This document shows, in pieces, positions 1 to 5,488 of a DNA stretch of 9,358 bases (its first letter is position 1; each line of letters begins with the position of its first letter). The notes under the pieces were generated by a model. That model was given only the letters and a program-made list of their open reading frames with translations. It did no database searches and was not told where the DNA came from. Source of the DNA: JAABSQ01 sp041642315 (GTDB taxonomy: Bacteria > Desulfobacterota > Desulfobacteria > Desulfobacterales > Desulfococcaceae). The stretch lies in NCBI GenBank assembly GCA_041642315.1, contig JBEPWQ010000138.1, positions 1 through 9,358 of the forward strand, read 5' to 3'. A program made the translations under genes and the position numbers.

Positions 1-1
1 G

Positions 2-646
2 GCGACCTTTTACGGGGTCTCGTCTCACGGGTCGGCGCCGGAACGAGGCAAAAACGCCATCTACCCGGCGGCCAAGGCCTGCCTGGCGATTGAGGCGCTT
101 CATCAAAAACTGGCCACGGATCCATTCCTGGGCAAGGGCTCGGCCACCATTACCGAATTCGTCTCCGGCAGCCCCTCCCTGTGCGCGGTGGCCGATTACG
201 CCAAAATCCACATAGACCGGCGGCTCACCTGGGGGGAGACCATGGAGAGCGCGGTGGCCGAAATCGAAGCCGCCATAGAAGAGACCGGAGCCGAGATCGG
301 ATCGGACAGGGACGTCCTGGTGACGGTCCTCACCTATGACGAAGTCTCTTACACCGGAATGCGCTACAGCATGGACAAGTATTACCCCACCTGGAAAATC
401 CCCGAAGACCACCCGGCGATTCAGACCGGCGTGGCCGCCCACCGGGAGCTTTTCGGAGAAGACCCCCGCGTCGATAAGTGGACCTTTTCCACCAACGCGG
501 TCACCATCACCGGCTTGTACAATATCCCCACCGTGGGATACGGCCCCGGAGACGAGGTCTATGCCCACGCCCCCAATGAAAAAGTACCGGTGGATGATCT
601 GGTGAAGGCCGCGGCCTTTTACGCCCTGTATGCCTACCGGTTTTAG
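2..646 (+). CDS. ygeY: YgeY-type M20 family metallohydrolase, 3' part (5' end outside window)
   Basis: The frame is open from base 2 to the TAG at 644-646, giving 214 residues; the family is about 400, so roughly the N-terminal half, with the first zinc ligands, is missing. What is visible is the lid/dimerisation domain with a YGVSSHGSAPERGKNA stretch (His conserved in M20 proteins) followed by the end of the catalytic domain, with GPGDEVYAHAPNE, whose His is the last zinc ligand. By family knowledge M20 enzymes cleave amide bonds of small N-acyl amino acids or peptides in the cytoplasm with two metal ions. The assignment to YgeY rather than ArgE or DapE rests on sequence resemblance and on ygeW lying 12 nt downstream, as the ygeW-ygeX-ygeY group does in E. 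coli (in another order). The true substrate of YgeY is not established. The diaminopropionate ammonia-lyase gene ygeX may lie upstream, but is not visible. Confidence 0.85.
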   Translation, partial: ATFYGVSSHGSAPERGKNAIYPAAKACLAIEALHQKLATDPFLGKGSATITEFVSGSPSLCAVADYAKIHIDRRLTWGETMESAVAEIEAAIEETGAEIGSDRDVLVTVLTYDEVSYTGMRYSMDKYYPTWKIPEDHPAIQTGVAAHRELFGEDPRVDKWTFSTNAVTITGLYNIPTVGYGPGDEVYAHAPNEKVPVDDLVKAAAFYALYAYRF

Positions 647-658
647 AAAGGAGATATC

Positions 659-1849
659 ATGACCGATTTCAGCCAACTCCTGCAAGATATGAGCGGGCTT
701 GAATCCGACCTGTACCAGTCCGACTTTCTGCTGACCTGGGACAAGTCGGTGAGCGAATTGAAGCGCATTCTCTTCACGGCGGAGGCCCTGAAACACCTGC
801 GGGAAAAAGGCATCTCGGCCCGATGCTTCGACTCGGGGCTGGCCGTCTCCAACTTTCGGGACAATTCCACCCGCACCCGATTCTCCTTTTCCATGGCCGC
901 CGACCTGCTGGGGCTCACGGTCCAGGACCTCGACGAGGGCAAATCCCAGATCGCCCACGGCGAAACGGTCCGGGAGACCGCCAACATGATCTCCTTTTTT
1001 ACCGAGATCATCGGCATTCGGGACGACATCTTTCTGGGCGCCGGCCACGCCTACATGAAGGAGGTGGCCGCGGCCCTGGACGACGGCTTCACCGAGGGGG
1101 TCCTGCCTCAGCGGCCCGGGGTGATCAATCTTCAGTGTGATGTGGATCATCCCACCCAGTCGATGGCCGATCTTCTCCACCTGAAGCATTATTTCGGCGG
1201 CTTCAAAAAGCTCAAGGGCAAAAAAATCGCCGTGACCTGGGCCTATTCCCCCAGCTACGGCAAACCGCTCTCGGTGCCCCAGGGGGTGATCGGGCTCATG
1301 ACCCGCTTCGGCATGGATGTGACCCTGGCCTATCCCGAGGGCTACCACCTGATCCCGGAGGTGGAAAAAGTGGCCCGGAAATTCGCCCGGGAAAACGACG
1401 GCCAGTTCGAGGTGATTCACCGCATGGAAGACGCCTTTGCCGACGCCCATGTGGTCTACCCCAAAAGCTGGGCCCCTTACTCCGTCATGGAGCAGCGGAC
1501 CGAGCTGTTAAAAAACAACGACACCGCCGGATTAAAATCGCTGGAAGAAGCCTGCCTGGCCAAAAACGCCGAATTCAAAGACTGGGAGTGCACCGAGGAG
1601 ATCATGCGGACCACCCGGGGCGGCAAGGCGCTCTACATGCACTGCCTGCCCGCCGATATCACCGGGGTCTCCTGCGAGGCCGGCGAAGTCCGCGACACCG
1701 TCTTCGACCGCTACCGCATCGCCACCTACCGCCAGGCCGGCTTCAAACCCTACATCATCGCCGCCATGATGATCCACAGCCGGTTCAAGGATCCGGTGAA
1801 ACTGCTGGATCGGATGATGGAGAGGGGGGTGCGGCGAGCGGGGGGTTGA
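659..1849 (+). CDS. ygeW: Knotted carbamoyltransferase YgeW
   Basis: This 396-residue protein is the same length as E. coli YgeW. It belongs to the aspartate/ornithine carbamoyltransferase superfamily: the carbamoyl-phosphate loop STRTR is at residues 70-74 within DNSTRTRFSF, HPTQ is at 164-167, and the second-substrate loop HCLPAD is at 328-333, where ordinary ornithine carbamoyltransferases have HCLPR. The long insert and C-terminal pattern fit the knotted subgroup, which includes the N-acetylornithine and N-succinylornithine enzymes. The reaction should be carbamoyl transfer to or from an amino or ureido compound in the cytoplasm; the physiological substrate of YgeW is unknown. A strong Shine-Dalgarno AAAGGAG at 647-653, 5 nt before the ATG, fixes the start. 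It is 12 nt after ygeY and very likely cotranscribed with it. All motif residues needed for carbamoyl-phosphate binding are intact, so the enzyme looks functional. Confidence 0.95.
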   Translation: MTDFSQLLQDMSGLESDLYQSDFLLTWDKSVSELKRILFTAEALKHLREKGISARCFDSGLAVSNFRDNSTRTRFSFSMAADLLGLTVQDLDEGKSQIAHGETVRETANMISFFTEIIGIRDDIFLGAGHAYMKEVAAALDDGFTEGVLPQRPGVINLQCDVDHPTQSMADLLHLKHYFGGFKKLKGKKIAVTWAYSPSYGKPLSVPQGVIGLMTRFGMDVTLAYPEGYHLIPEVEKVARKFARENDGQFEVIHRMEDAFADAHVVYPKSWAPYSVMEQRTELLKNNDTAGLKSLEEACLAKNAEFKDWECTEEIMRTTRGGKALYMHCLPADITGVSCEAGEVRDTVFDRYRIATYRQAGFKPYIIAAMMIHSRFKDPVKLLDRMMERGVRRAGG

Positions 1850-1905
1850 TGCCCATCTTTATCTTGGTTATTTTGATGATCCTGCCGCGGCAGCATTCGA
1901 ATTAA
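1849..1905 (+). other. Possible 18-residue hydrophobic mini-ORF overlapping the ygeW stop
   Basis: An ATG overlaps the ygeW stop codon (TGATG at 1847-1851) and opens an 18-codon frame ending in TAA at 1903-1905. The peptide would begin MPIFILVILMIL and end PRQHSN, a short hydrophobic core with a polar tail. The arrangement would permit translational coupling to ygeW, but upstream there is only a G-run and no real Shine-Dalgarno. It may be chance, or the degraded edge of a former gene. It fills most of the 69-nt gap before the next gene. Confidence 0.15.
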
Positions 1906-1918
1906 GAAAGGATGGCAA

Positions 1919-2455
1919 ATGGCAAATTATCCTCAAATAATATCACTTATGAGAGCCGCCTCGACCCAAAATGCTGAGGCAATCTTCAGGAATCGAATCA
2001 TTCCATATTTAGTGGACGTATGGTTGAGTGACTACGAGCGGATCACATCGGAGTGCGAGATTGTTGAAACCACTGTCGACCATTTTTCTTATCTGTTCGA
2101 CCTCTCGGAAGAGCGGCTTATTGCCGCCTGGGGAATCAGCAAAGGCCGATTCGGGGGGCCGCGGGACCGATCGCGGATGGCTGGTCACCCCCAGAGCGCC
2201 GGTCCCCTCTACCATCGAGGCCACGCGATCCCACATACCCTCGGCGGCCCAACGGATATCAATCTGGTGTCCCAGCGGGGAGCGGTCAATATTGGCCCCT
2301 TTCGCATTCTGGAGCGGCAGGCCGTCGCGGCCCCCGGATCACTTTACTTCTCCTATTGGGTGTATACGACCCAAAGCGGTCAAACCCCTGCGAGTGTCGA
2401 CCAGGGGCTCCTGGTACCGGGACAGTCGCCCGACATTAGAACCCACCCAAACTAG
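1919..2455 (+). CDS. Putative small nuclease-like protein with RGH...N motif (DNA/RNA non-specific endonuclease-like)
   Basis: The 178-residue product has two parts. Residues 1-78 are a predicted helical, acidic region with no signal peptide, membrane segment or motif I recognise. Residues 79-178 carry HRGHAIPHTLGG (His102) and DINLVSQ (113-119) followed by Asn124. This order, RGH then GG, N-L-V-x-Q and a further N, resembles the catalytic His/metal-binding Asn pattern of the DNA/RNA non-specific endonuclease (beta-beta-alpha-metal) families found in many bacterial toxins. An FRILERQAVAAPGSLYFSYW stretch follows, with no function known to me. Nuclease activity is therefore inferred. The start is set by GAAAGGA at 1906-1912, 6 nt before the ATG; an ATG at 1912 is out of frame and soon stops. 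The first 230 nt are AT-richer, with ATA and AGA codons, and the composition turns GC-rich near 2140, which suggests transfer or domain joining. No immunity gene is evident beside it. Confidence 0.6.
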   Translation: MANYPQIISLMRAASTQNAEAIFRNRIIPYLVDVWLSDYERITSECEIVETTVDHFSYLFDLSEERLIAAWGISKGRFGGPRDRSRMAGHPQSAGPLYHRGHAIPHTLGGPTDINLVSQRGAVNIGPFRILERQAVAAPGSLYFSYWVYTTQSGQTPASVDQGLLVPGQSPDIRTHPN

Positions 2456-2483
2456 TGGAAACAGCATCCTATAAGGAGGAAAC

Positions 2484-3020
2484 ATGTTCGAAATACTAAG
2501 AAAAAGACGCAGCATTCGCAAATATTCAGACCGGTCCGTTGAAAAAGAAAAGATCGACACCCTCCTCAAATCGGCCCTCCTGGCCCCCTCGTCCAAGGGC
2601 ATCCGACCCTGGCAGTTCATCGTGGTGGACGACCGGGAAACACTTCAGAAGCTGTCCCAGGCCAAACCGCACGGCGCCGCCTTCGTAGCGAACGCGGCCG
2701 CCGCTATTGTGGTGATCGCCGATACGGAAAAATCGGATGTCTGGGTGGAGGACGCTTCTATCGCCTCGGTCATTCTGCTGTTGATGATCGAAGATCTCGG
2801 CCTCGGGGGCTGCTGGTGCCAGATTCGGGAGCGCACCTACGATGCCAATGCCACCGCGAGCGAATACGTGAAGTGGGCACTGGAGGTTCCCGATAATTTC
2901 GAAGTGGAGTCGATCATCGGCTTCGGATACCCGGCTGAAGCCAAGACGGGTTATGAAGAAAACGACCTCAAGTATGACACACTTCACCTGAACCGCTTCG
3001 GAACACGCTACGAAGCGTAG
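2484..3020 (+). CDS. Nitroreductase family protein (FMN-dependent)
   Basis: This 178-residue protein is a short member of the nitroreductase family, which are homodimeric FMN flavoproteins that reduce nitro groups, quinones or other small electrophiles with NAD(P)H. The N-terminal RRSIRKYSD (8-16) is the usual FMN-phosphate-binding segment. APSSKGIRPWQF (34-45) is the second flavin-contacting segment. A helix WVEDASIA (87-94) lies in the dimer core and IIGFGYP (144-150) is the typical C-terminal family motif. Its substrate cannot be told from sequence. The start is fixed by AAGGAGG at 2473-2479, 4 nt before ATG. It follows the nuclease-like gene by 28 nt on the same strand, and its last 13 nt overlap the end of the convergent hydrolase gene. 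Confidence 0.9.
   Translation: MFEILRKRRSIRKYSDRSVEKEKIDTLLKSALLAPSSKGIRPWQFIVVDDRETLQKLSQAKPHGAAFVANAAAAIVVIADTEKSDVWVEDASIASVILLLMIEDLGLGGCWCQIRERTYDANATASEYVKWALEVPDNFEVESIIGFGYPAEAKTGYEENDLKYDTLHLNRFGTRYEA
3008..3020. repeat. Small inverted repeat formed by two overlapping convergent stop codons
   Basis: The 13 bases are CTACG-AAG-CGTAG, perfect 5-bp arms around 3 nt. The right arm ends in the TAG of the nitroreductase gene and the left arm is the complement of the TAG of the - strand hydrolase gene. The two genes thus end tail-to-tail inside each other. There is no T-run after it on either strand, so it is not a standard intrinsic terminator. Confidence 0.6.
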
Positions 3021-4015
3021 TCGAACACCTTCCCCATCCACCGCTCGGCCAGACTCCGCAGCCGAAAATCGGTAAAAAACCCGCAATGGCCTCCGTACCG
3101 GGTCACCTCTACCGTCAGAGAGGCGGGCCGGGCCAGCTCGGACAGATCGCATGCCGGAATGACCGGGTCGTCGAGGCTGGTGAGGATGTGGGCGGGGACG
3201 GTTAGGTCGGCCAGAGCTTTCCCGGTGATGGCATAGCCGTTGAGATAGGCATTTCCGTCGGAAAAACCCGAATAGATCGGCGCGAAATAATCGGTCATGC
3301 GGCGCAGGGTAGGGTAGCGGGTCAGATGTTTCAGGTCGGTCAGGTCCGAAAATATCCGGCGTTTGCGGTGCAGCGAATTTCGCCATTTGCGCATGAAATA
3401 ATCGTGGTAGACCCGCCATCCGGATTCGAGCACATCCATGGTTCGGCATGGGTTCAGCACCGGCGAGACCGCGGCCGTCCGGTTCAGGCGAATTCCGGCC
3501 CGAGGGGCCCGCACCGCCACCCGCAGGGCGAAGTTGCCGCCCAGGGAAAAACCGCCTAAAAACAATTGTTCCGGCTGAAACCGCTCCTGAATCGCCTTCA
3601 CCGCCCCGACCACCTCGTCGATGCGGCAGGCGTGAAAGATGTCTCGGTTCAGGTGGTGGGTCGGGCCGTGGTCCCGCAGGTTGAGCCGGAATATGTCAAA
3701 ACCACGTTCATAGAGGTAACTGCCGGCCGACAAGATGTAGAGGGAATCGGCGCTTCCCTCCCATCCGTGAATCAGCACCGCCAACCCGCGGTCGCCGTTC
3801 CGCCGCCCGGAATAGAACCCTTGCAGCCGCACCCTGTCTCCACAATTCAGCACATGGGACTCGGAATTCTTCAACAGCCTCCGTGCCTGCCGATACACTA
3901 TCGGCCGCCGCACCTTGAGGCTGGCCAGCACCGACTGGATATGGGGATTGCGAAGCAGCTTCGGCGGGCGGAAATCAATCGAGGAAAGCACTGTTCGGTC
4001 AGGGACAAAATTCAT
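3008..4015 (-). CDS. Alpha/beta-hydrolase, YheT family
   Basis: The product is 335 residues, close to the roughly 340 of E. coli YheT. It shows the family's N-terminal NPHIQSVLASL signature (residues 23-33), the oxyanion region HGWEGS (83-88), the nucleophile elbow GFSLGG with Ser157, the acid in SLDDPVIP (Asp282 or Asp283) and the catalytic His310 in GGHCGFF. All triad members are present, so it should be an active cytosolic serine hydrolase or esterase; the natural substrate of YheT proteins is not known. I chose the ATG at 4015-4013; a TTG two codons upstream (4021-4019) is possible. Neither has a clear Shine-Dalgarno. The gene is convergent with the nitroreductase and lies 104 nt after the zinc-ribbon gene, with a likely terminator between, so it probably has its own promoter in 4016-4062. 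Confidence 0.88.
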   Translation of the reverse strand: MNFVPDRTVLSSIDFRPPKLLRNPHIQSVLASLKVRRPIVYRQARRLLKNSESHVLNCGDRVRLQGFYSGRRNGDRGLAVLIHGWEGSADSLYILSAGSYLYERGFDIFRLNLRDHGPTHHLNRDIFHACRIDEVVGAVKAIQERFQPEQLFLGGFSLGGNFALRVAVRAPRAGIRLNRTAAVSPVLNPCRTMDVLESGWRVYHDYFMRKWRNSLHRKRRIFSDLTDLKHLTRYPTLRRMTDYFAPIYSGFSDGNAYLNGYAITGKALADLTVPAHILTSLDDPVIPACDLSELARPASLTVEVTRYGGHCGFFTDFRLRSLAERWMGKVFDYAS

Positions 4016-4062
4016 GGCCAAATATTAAATATTCGCTTTAATGGGTAGCAGTGGTGACAAAC

Positions 4063-4092
4063 AAAAAAGGGCGGCCGATTGCTCAACCCCCC
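4063..4092 (-). terminator. Candidate rho-independent terminator of the zinc-ribbon gene
   Basis: Read on the - strand, a run of six G (4092-4087) can pair imperfectly with CCGCCC (4074-4069), with two G-T pairs possible further in and a loop of about 8 nt. Six T follow immediately (4068-4063). It lies 27 nt past the stop codon of the upstream gene. One stem mismatch lowers confidence. Confidence 0.45.
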
Positions 4093-4119
4093 TGATTTTT
4101 TATTTCATGCGCAATTCGG

Positions 4120-4797
4120 CTACACCCCGGCCACTTCCTTCTGGCAGTGCTTGCAAATATTGGCGCGTTTTTTGATGATCTCGGCGCAGAAGGGGCATTC
4201 CCGGGTGAAGTGGCGTTCGTGGATCTTTTTGACGGCCGCATCCACCTGCTGCTGCAGGGGCTCATTGGGAAACTTCATGCTTCGCAGCGTATCGACCGCT
4301 TCGAGTTCTCCGATATCGCCGATCATTTCGGCGGCTTTGAGCCGAACCCGGGCCGGCTCCGCACTGTCGGTCAGGAGCCGAAGACAGGAGATGCCGTCTT
4401 TCTGAAGGTAGCACTCGGTCAGAATGGAAAACCCCTTTTTGATACTCTCCTTGAGCATCTCCTCCTGCATCATCACCTGGTCGTCGATCACCTGCCCCGT
4501 GGCGCCCATGGGGCTGAAGACCGGCATGCATTCAAAGCCTTCCTCCCCGGGTACGCACATGCACCGGTAAGAGGCCTGCTGACCGTAATTCTCTTGGATG
4601 TTCTCCCATCCCTGTTTATAAAGGGAACACTCGTCATTGAAACAGACGTAAAGATAGGGAACCCCCCAACCGAGTCCGTCGCTGAAGTTGACCGGCGGCA
4701 CCTCCCAGATGTTCATTTCTTCCCCGCAGTGGGGGCAATCGGGCTTTCCCTCAGCGGTCATCCGCTCGACAAATTCATCTCGTGATATCATTCCCAT
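4120..4797 (-). CDS. Uncharacterised protein with N- and C-terminal zinc ribbons and a HEAT-like helical middle
   Basis: The 225-residue product has a CPHC pair (Cys21, Cys24) and a CFNDEC pair (Cys52, Cys57) forming one putative zinc ribbon, with a conserved-looking DGLGWGVPYLYVC stretch between. At the C-terminus CPFC (Cys201, Cys204) and CKHC (Cys215, Cys218) form a second, of the common CxxC...CxxC type. Between them, about residues 115-190 are helical, with LKAAEMIGDIGELEAVDTL resembling a HEAT repeat. There is no signal peptide or membrane segment. Function is unknown; such ribbons usually bind nucleic acid or protein partners. The ATG at 4797 is preferred because GGAGGT (4813-4808) sits 10 nt before it, whereas the upstream TTG at 4815 overlaps this Shine-Dalgarno. 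It appears monocistronic, with a 278-nt gap upstream and a likely terminator downstream. Confidence 0.8.
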   Translation of the reverse strand: MGMISRDEFVERMTAEGKPDCPHCGEEMNIWEVPPVNFSDGLGWGVPYLYVCFNDECSLYKQGWENIQENYGQQASYRCMCVPGEEGFECMPVFSPMGATGQVIDDQVMMQEEMLKESIKKGFSILTECYLQKDGISCLRLLTDSAEPARVRLKAAEMIGDIGELEAVDTLRSMKFPNEPLQQQVDAAVKKIHERHFTRECPFCAEIIKKRANICKHCQKEVAGV

Positions 4798-4807
4798 GTG
4801 TAAATAA

Positions 4808-4813
4808 ACCTCC
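4808..4813 (-). promoter_or_regulatory. Ribosome binding site that sets the zinc-ribbon protein start
   Basis: On the - strand this reads GGAGGT, 10 nt upstream of the ATG at 4797-4795. It decides against the in-frame TTG at 4815-4813, which overlaps this site. Confidence 0.7.
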
Positions 4814-4895
4814 AAAATGGTTATTCCCGACCCGGATGTCGTATAAATCTTTTTTCATTCACAGAAAGCGGGAACGTTAAATTAAAGTCGCTTTT

Positions 4896-4916
4896 TTATC
4901 CAACATGACAGGATAA
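4896..4916. repeat. Inverted repeat TTATCC-N9-GGATAA, possible operator
   Basis: Perfect 6-bp arms (4896-4901 and 4911-4916) with a 9-nt spacer lie about 100 nt upstream of the zinc-ribbon start. On the - strand it is followed by A residues and not T residues, so it is not a terminator in that direction. On the + strand it is followed by GCAC. A regulator binding site is possible but unproven. Confidence 0.3.
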
Positions 4917-4992
4917 GCACAAATGAATCGGAAAGCAAACGAATTCCCGGATTTCCACCCGCTTAGAAAAAACGCATGGCCGCCCGTCTACC

Positions 4993-5022
4993 CCCCGGTG
5001 ATGATTTTCCCCGGTGATCATT
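4993..5022. repeat. Tandem direct repeat, two near-identical 14-mers
   Basis: CCCCGGTGATGATT (4993-5006) and CCCCGGTGATCATT (5009-5022) differ at one base and are separated by TT, a 16-nt period. The repeat lies 54 nt past the stop of the ridA-like gene. Its role is unknown. Confidence 0.5.
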
Positions 5023-5075
5023 CTATTTTCAAAATGCTGAATACCGAGGGCAACTATTTTGCGTTGGTCGATTCT

Positions 5076-5486
5076 CTATTCGGTCGGATCCACCACCGCC
5101 ACCGCGTCGATTTCGATCAGCAATTCCTCCCGCGCCAGGGCCTGAACCCCGATCAGGGTATTGGCGGGCGGCCGGTCCGGGTGAAAGTACCGGGATCGAA
5201 TCTCCCGCAGAATCGGCAGGTCTGCCGGGGTGTAGTTCACTACAAAGTGTGTGGTCTTGACCACATCGTCGAAGGTCACGCCCCCGGCGGTCAACGCTTT
5301 TTCCAGATTGGCATAGGCCTGCTCGGTCTGCCTGCGCAGATTCCCCGGACCGACCAGATTTCCCTGTTCATCATAGGCCACCTGCCCGGAGATATAGAGG
5401 GTCCGGCCGTGAGTCACCGACACCACCTGGGTGTATCCGACCGGCGGAGGCAGATTCACCGGATTGATGAATTCCCGTTTTGTCAT
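5076..5486 (-). CDS. RidA/YjgF-family protein lacking the catalytic arginine
   Basis: This 136-residue protein covers the whole RidA/YjgF/UK114 fold, a small trimeric cytosolic protein. YISGQVAYDEQGNLV (31-45) and IEIDAVAVV (124-132) are typical family strands, and Glu125 matches the conserved active-site Glu. In imine-deaminating RidA the loop reads P-A-R, and that Arg (105 in E. coli) binds the substrate carboxylate and is essential. Here the loop is PPANT (106-110), with Asn109 in its place. Arg-less Rid subfamilies are known and generally do not hydrolyse 2-aminoacrylate, so a different small-molecule role is likely. The ATG is preceded by GAGGT (5498-5494) inside the end of the upstream ATPase gene, whose stop is only 2 nt away. 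It is therefore the last gene of the transporter operon and probably translationally coupled. Confidence 0.9.
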   Translation of the reverse strand: MTKREFINPVNLPPPVGYTQVVSVTHGRTLYISGQVAYDEQGNLVGPGNLRRQTEQAYANLEKALTAGGVTFDDVVKTTHFVVNYTPADLPILREIRSRYFHPDRPPANTLIGVQALAREELLIEIDAVAVVDPTE

Positions 5487-5488
5487 GG

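Larger units (their letters stand above)
4798..5075. other. 278-nt intergenic region between the ridA-like gene and the zinc-ribbon gene
   Basis: I see no convincing gene here. It is AT-richer than its surroundings, most clearly at 4800-4925, and must hold the - strand promoter of the zinc-ribbon gene and the end of the transporter operon transcript. It contains a 6-bp inverted repeat (4896-4916) and a tandem 14-bp repeat (4993-5022). No clear intrinsic terminator for the operon is seen: a T-run at 4976-4971 on the - strand has no good stem before it. No -10/-35 pair stands out enough to call. Confidence 0.6.

Noticed and set aside
2028..2474. Alternative + frame across the nuclease-like gene, considered as evidence of a frameshift
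   Set aside because: The 1919-2455 frame is continuous from a good ribosome binding site through the RGH and NLVxQ motifs; the other frame has no ribosome binding site and no motif.
2526..3449. 307-codon - strand frame across the nitroreductase and hydrolase
   Set aside because: It overlaps two genes with clear family motifs and its product is low-complexity in Arg, Pro and Gly.
4120..4815. TTG start at 4815 for the zinc-ribbon protein
   Set aside because: The TTG overlaps the GGAGGT Shine-Dalgarno that serves the ATG at 4797.
4971..4990. T-run on the - strand (4976-4971) as terminator of the transporter operon
   Set aside because: No stable stem can be drawn directly before it; only a short GGCC palindrome is nearby.
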